Shown: positions 12,076 to 12,675 of the stretch, piece by piece
Position numbering within the stretch: the first letter of the stretch is position 1
Layout of the letters: every line of letters starts with the position of its first letter
Assembly (NCBI GenBank): GCA_034005175.1
Contig: JAVEVF010000052.1
Location: 1-12,675 of the forward strand
Source of the DNA: JAVEVF01 sp034005175
Lineage (GTDB): Bacteria > Actinomycetota > Coriobacteriia > Anaerosomatales > SLCP01
Direction: 5' to 3'
DNA: 12,675 nucleotides
Made by a program: the position numbers and the translations under genes
Notes under the pieces: generated by a model
What the model was told of the DNA's origin: nothing
The model's database searches: none
The model's input: only the letters and a program-made list of their open reading frames with translations

Positions 12076-12675
12076 GAATCCCAACGATCGTATCGCTGGC
12101 ATAAGGCGGCGGCTTGCCAAAGGGCAGACCGCCGCTTTCGCTGCAACGGCGCCCGCCAATGTCGTGTATCTCACGGGCTTTGATGACGTATTCGACGCCG
12201 GTCGCGACCACATCGCGCTTGTGACGGCAGATGAGTGCGTGCTTATCACCAACGCCCTGTACGCGCAGGCGGCACGAGAGGCCGCAGAAGCAGGCGGCGA
12301 CGTCTGGCGCGTGGAGGTCGCGGTCAGGGGCGAAGCATGGAGCACTGTCGCATCCGCGCTGCCTTCCGAAGCGGTGCTGGCAGTCGAGGACTCCATGCCT
12401 CACGCTTCGTTTCTCAAGGTGTCTGGCGTCTTCGCCGAGCGTGTCTCGGCAGTCTCAGACTGGGGTGAAGAGCTTCGGGCGGTGAAATCACCCGCCGAGC
12501 TTAAGCGCATGGAGTTGGCGCAGGAGATCACCGACCGCGGATTTGTTTTTATCTGCGGCTATCTGCGACCAGGTGTCACCGAACGGGAGATCGCCATCGA
12601 GCTTGAGTCCTTCATGCGCCGAGAGGGGAGCGAGGGCGTTGCGTTCCCGTCTATCGTGGCGAGCGGGCCGAACTC
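12074..12675 (+). CDS. Xaa-Pro aminopeptidase/dipeptidase, M24B family (3' end cut by window)
   Basis: This is the N-terminal 200 residues of a metallopeptidase that cleaves X-Pro bonds in peptides, in the cytosol. The first half is the creatinase-type N-terminal domain, with NVVYLTGFDD near residue 29 and ALVTADECVLITNALYAQAA around 48-67. The catalytic domain begins around ELRAVKSPAELKRMELAQEIT and continues with LRPGVTEREIAIELESFMRR and GVAFPSIVASGPNS, the classic M24B stretch that precedes the first metal-binding residues, which lie beyond the window. The start is ATG 12074, with AAAGGA 8 bases upstream; ATG 12065 is in frame but has no spaced ribosome site. In Bacillus subtilis the aroQ homologue (yqhS), an M24 peptidase gene (yqhT) and efp are neighbours, so efp may follow here. 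Confidence 0.93.
   Translation, partial: MNPNDRIAGIRRRLAKGQTAAFAATAPANVVYLTGFDDVFDAGRDHIALVTADECVLITNALYAQAAREAAEAGGDVWRVEVAVRGEAWSTVASALPSEAVLAVEDSMPHASFLKVSGVFAERVSAVSDWGEELRAVKSPAELKRMELAQEITDRGFVFICGYLRPGVTEREIAIELESFMRREGSEGVAFPSIVASGPN

Noticed and set aside
1..12675. CRISPR array, tRNA, rRNA, insertion sequence or attachment sites
   Set aside because: No regularly spaced direct repeats, no cloverleaf-like or rRNA-like stretch, no transposase motifs, and no terminal repeats were seen on either strand by eye.

Overview
The window is GC-rich (about 60% by eye), gene-dense and almost entirely plus-stranded. It combines a type IV pilus (T4P) locus with a shikimate-pathway gene block. GTG/TTG starts with strong Shine-Dalgarno sequences, fused AroK-AroB, and PilMNO with no secretin gene nearby suggest a Gram-positive-type (monoderm) bacterium. 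A Coriobacteriia/OPB41-like actinobacterium is my best guess; this rests on gene content and style only, because no rRNA or marker search was possible.

Layout, left to right. (1) 14-364: a small type IV prepilin, followed by a good intrinsic terminator (385-418). (2) 457-1278: the prepilin peptidase PilD, which cleaves and N-methylates the prepilins encoded here. (3) 1279-1496: a 218-base gap with a possible promoter and small inverted repeats, but no gene I can support. (4) 1497-4609: a tight operon of pilM, pilN, pilO and a PilP/GspC-like gene, encoding the inner-membrane alignment complex of the pilus machine. (5) 4676-7938: aroC, an aroK-aroB fusion and aroQ. (6) 8039-12021: three more prepilin-like genes. 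The first is PilV-like with a long tail of beta-sandwich domains, the second is PilW/PulJ-like, and the third is PilX/GspK-like with an inserted MAM/lectin-like domain. (7) 12074-end: the 5' part of an M24-family Xaa-Pro aminopeptidase, cut by the window edge.

How the genes work together. PilD matures all four prepilins. PilM (cytoplasmic, actin-like) should dock on the INLLP tail of PilN; PilN and PilO form the coiled-coil membrane pair; the PilP-like protein adds a GspC-type domain outside the membrane. The motor genes (pilB, pilT, pilC) are not in the window and probably lie to the left. AroB, AroQ, AroK and AroC supply four of the seven shikimate steps; aroE, aroA and the DAHP synthase gene are elsewhere.

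The most interesting part is the minor-pilin cassette at 8039-12021. It looks like a tip or adhesin complex built from pseudopilin-like subunits carrying large, unusual extracellular domains. It sits between aroQ and the Xaa-Pro peptidase gene, which are neighbours in Bacillus subtilis. The order pilMNOP-aroC-aroKB also echoes the pilMNOPQ-aroK-aroB order of gammaproteobacteria.
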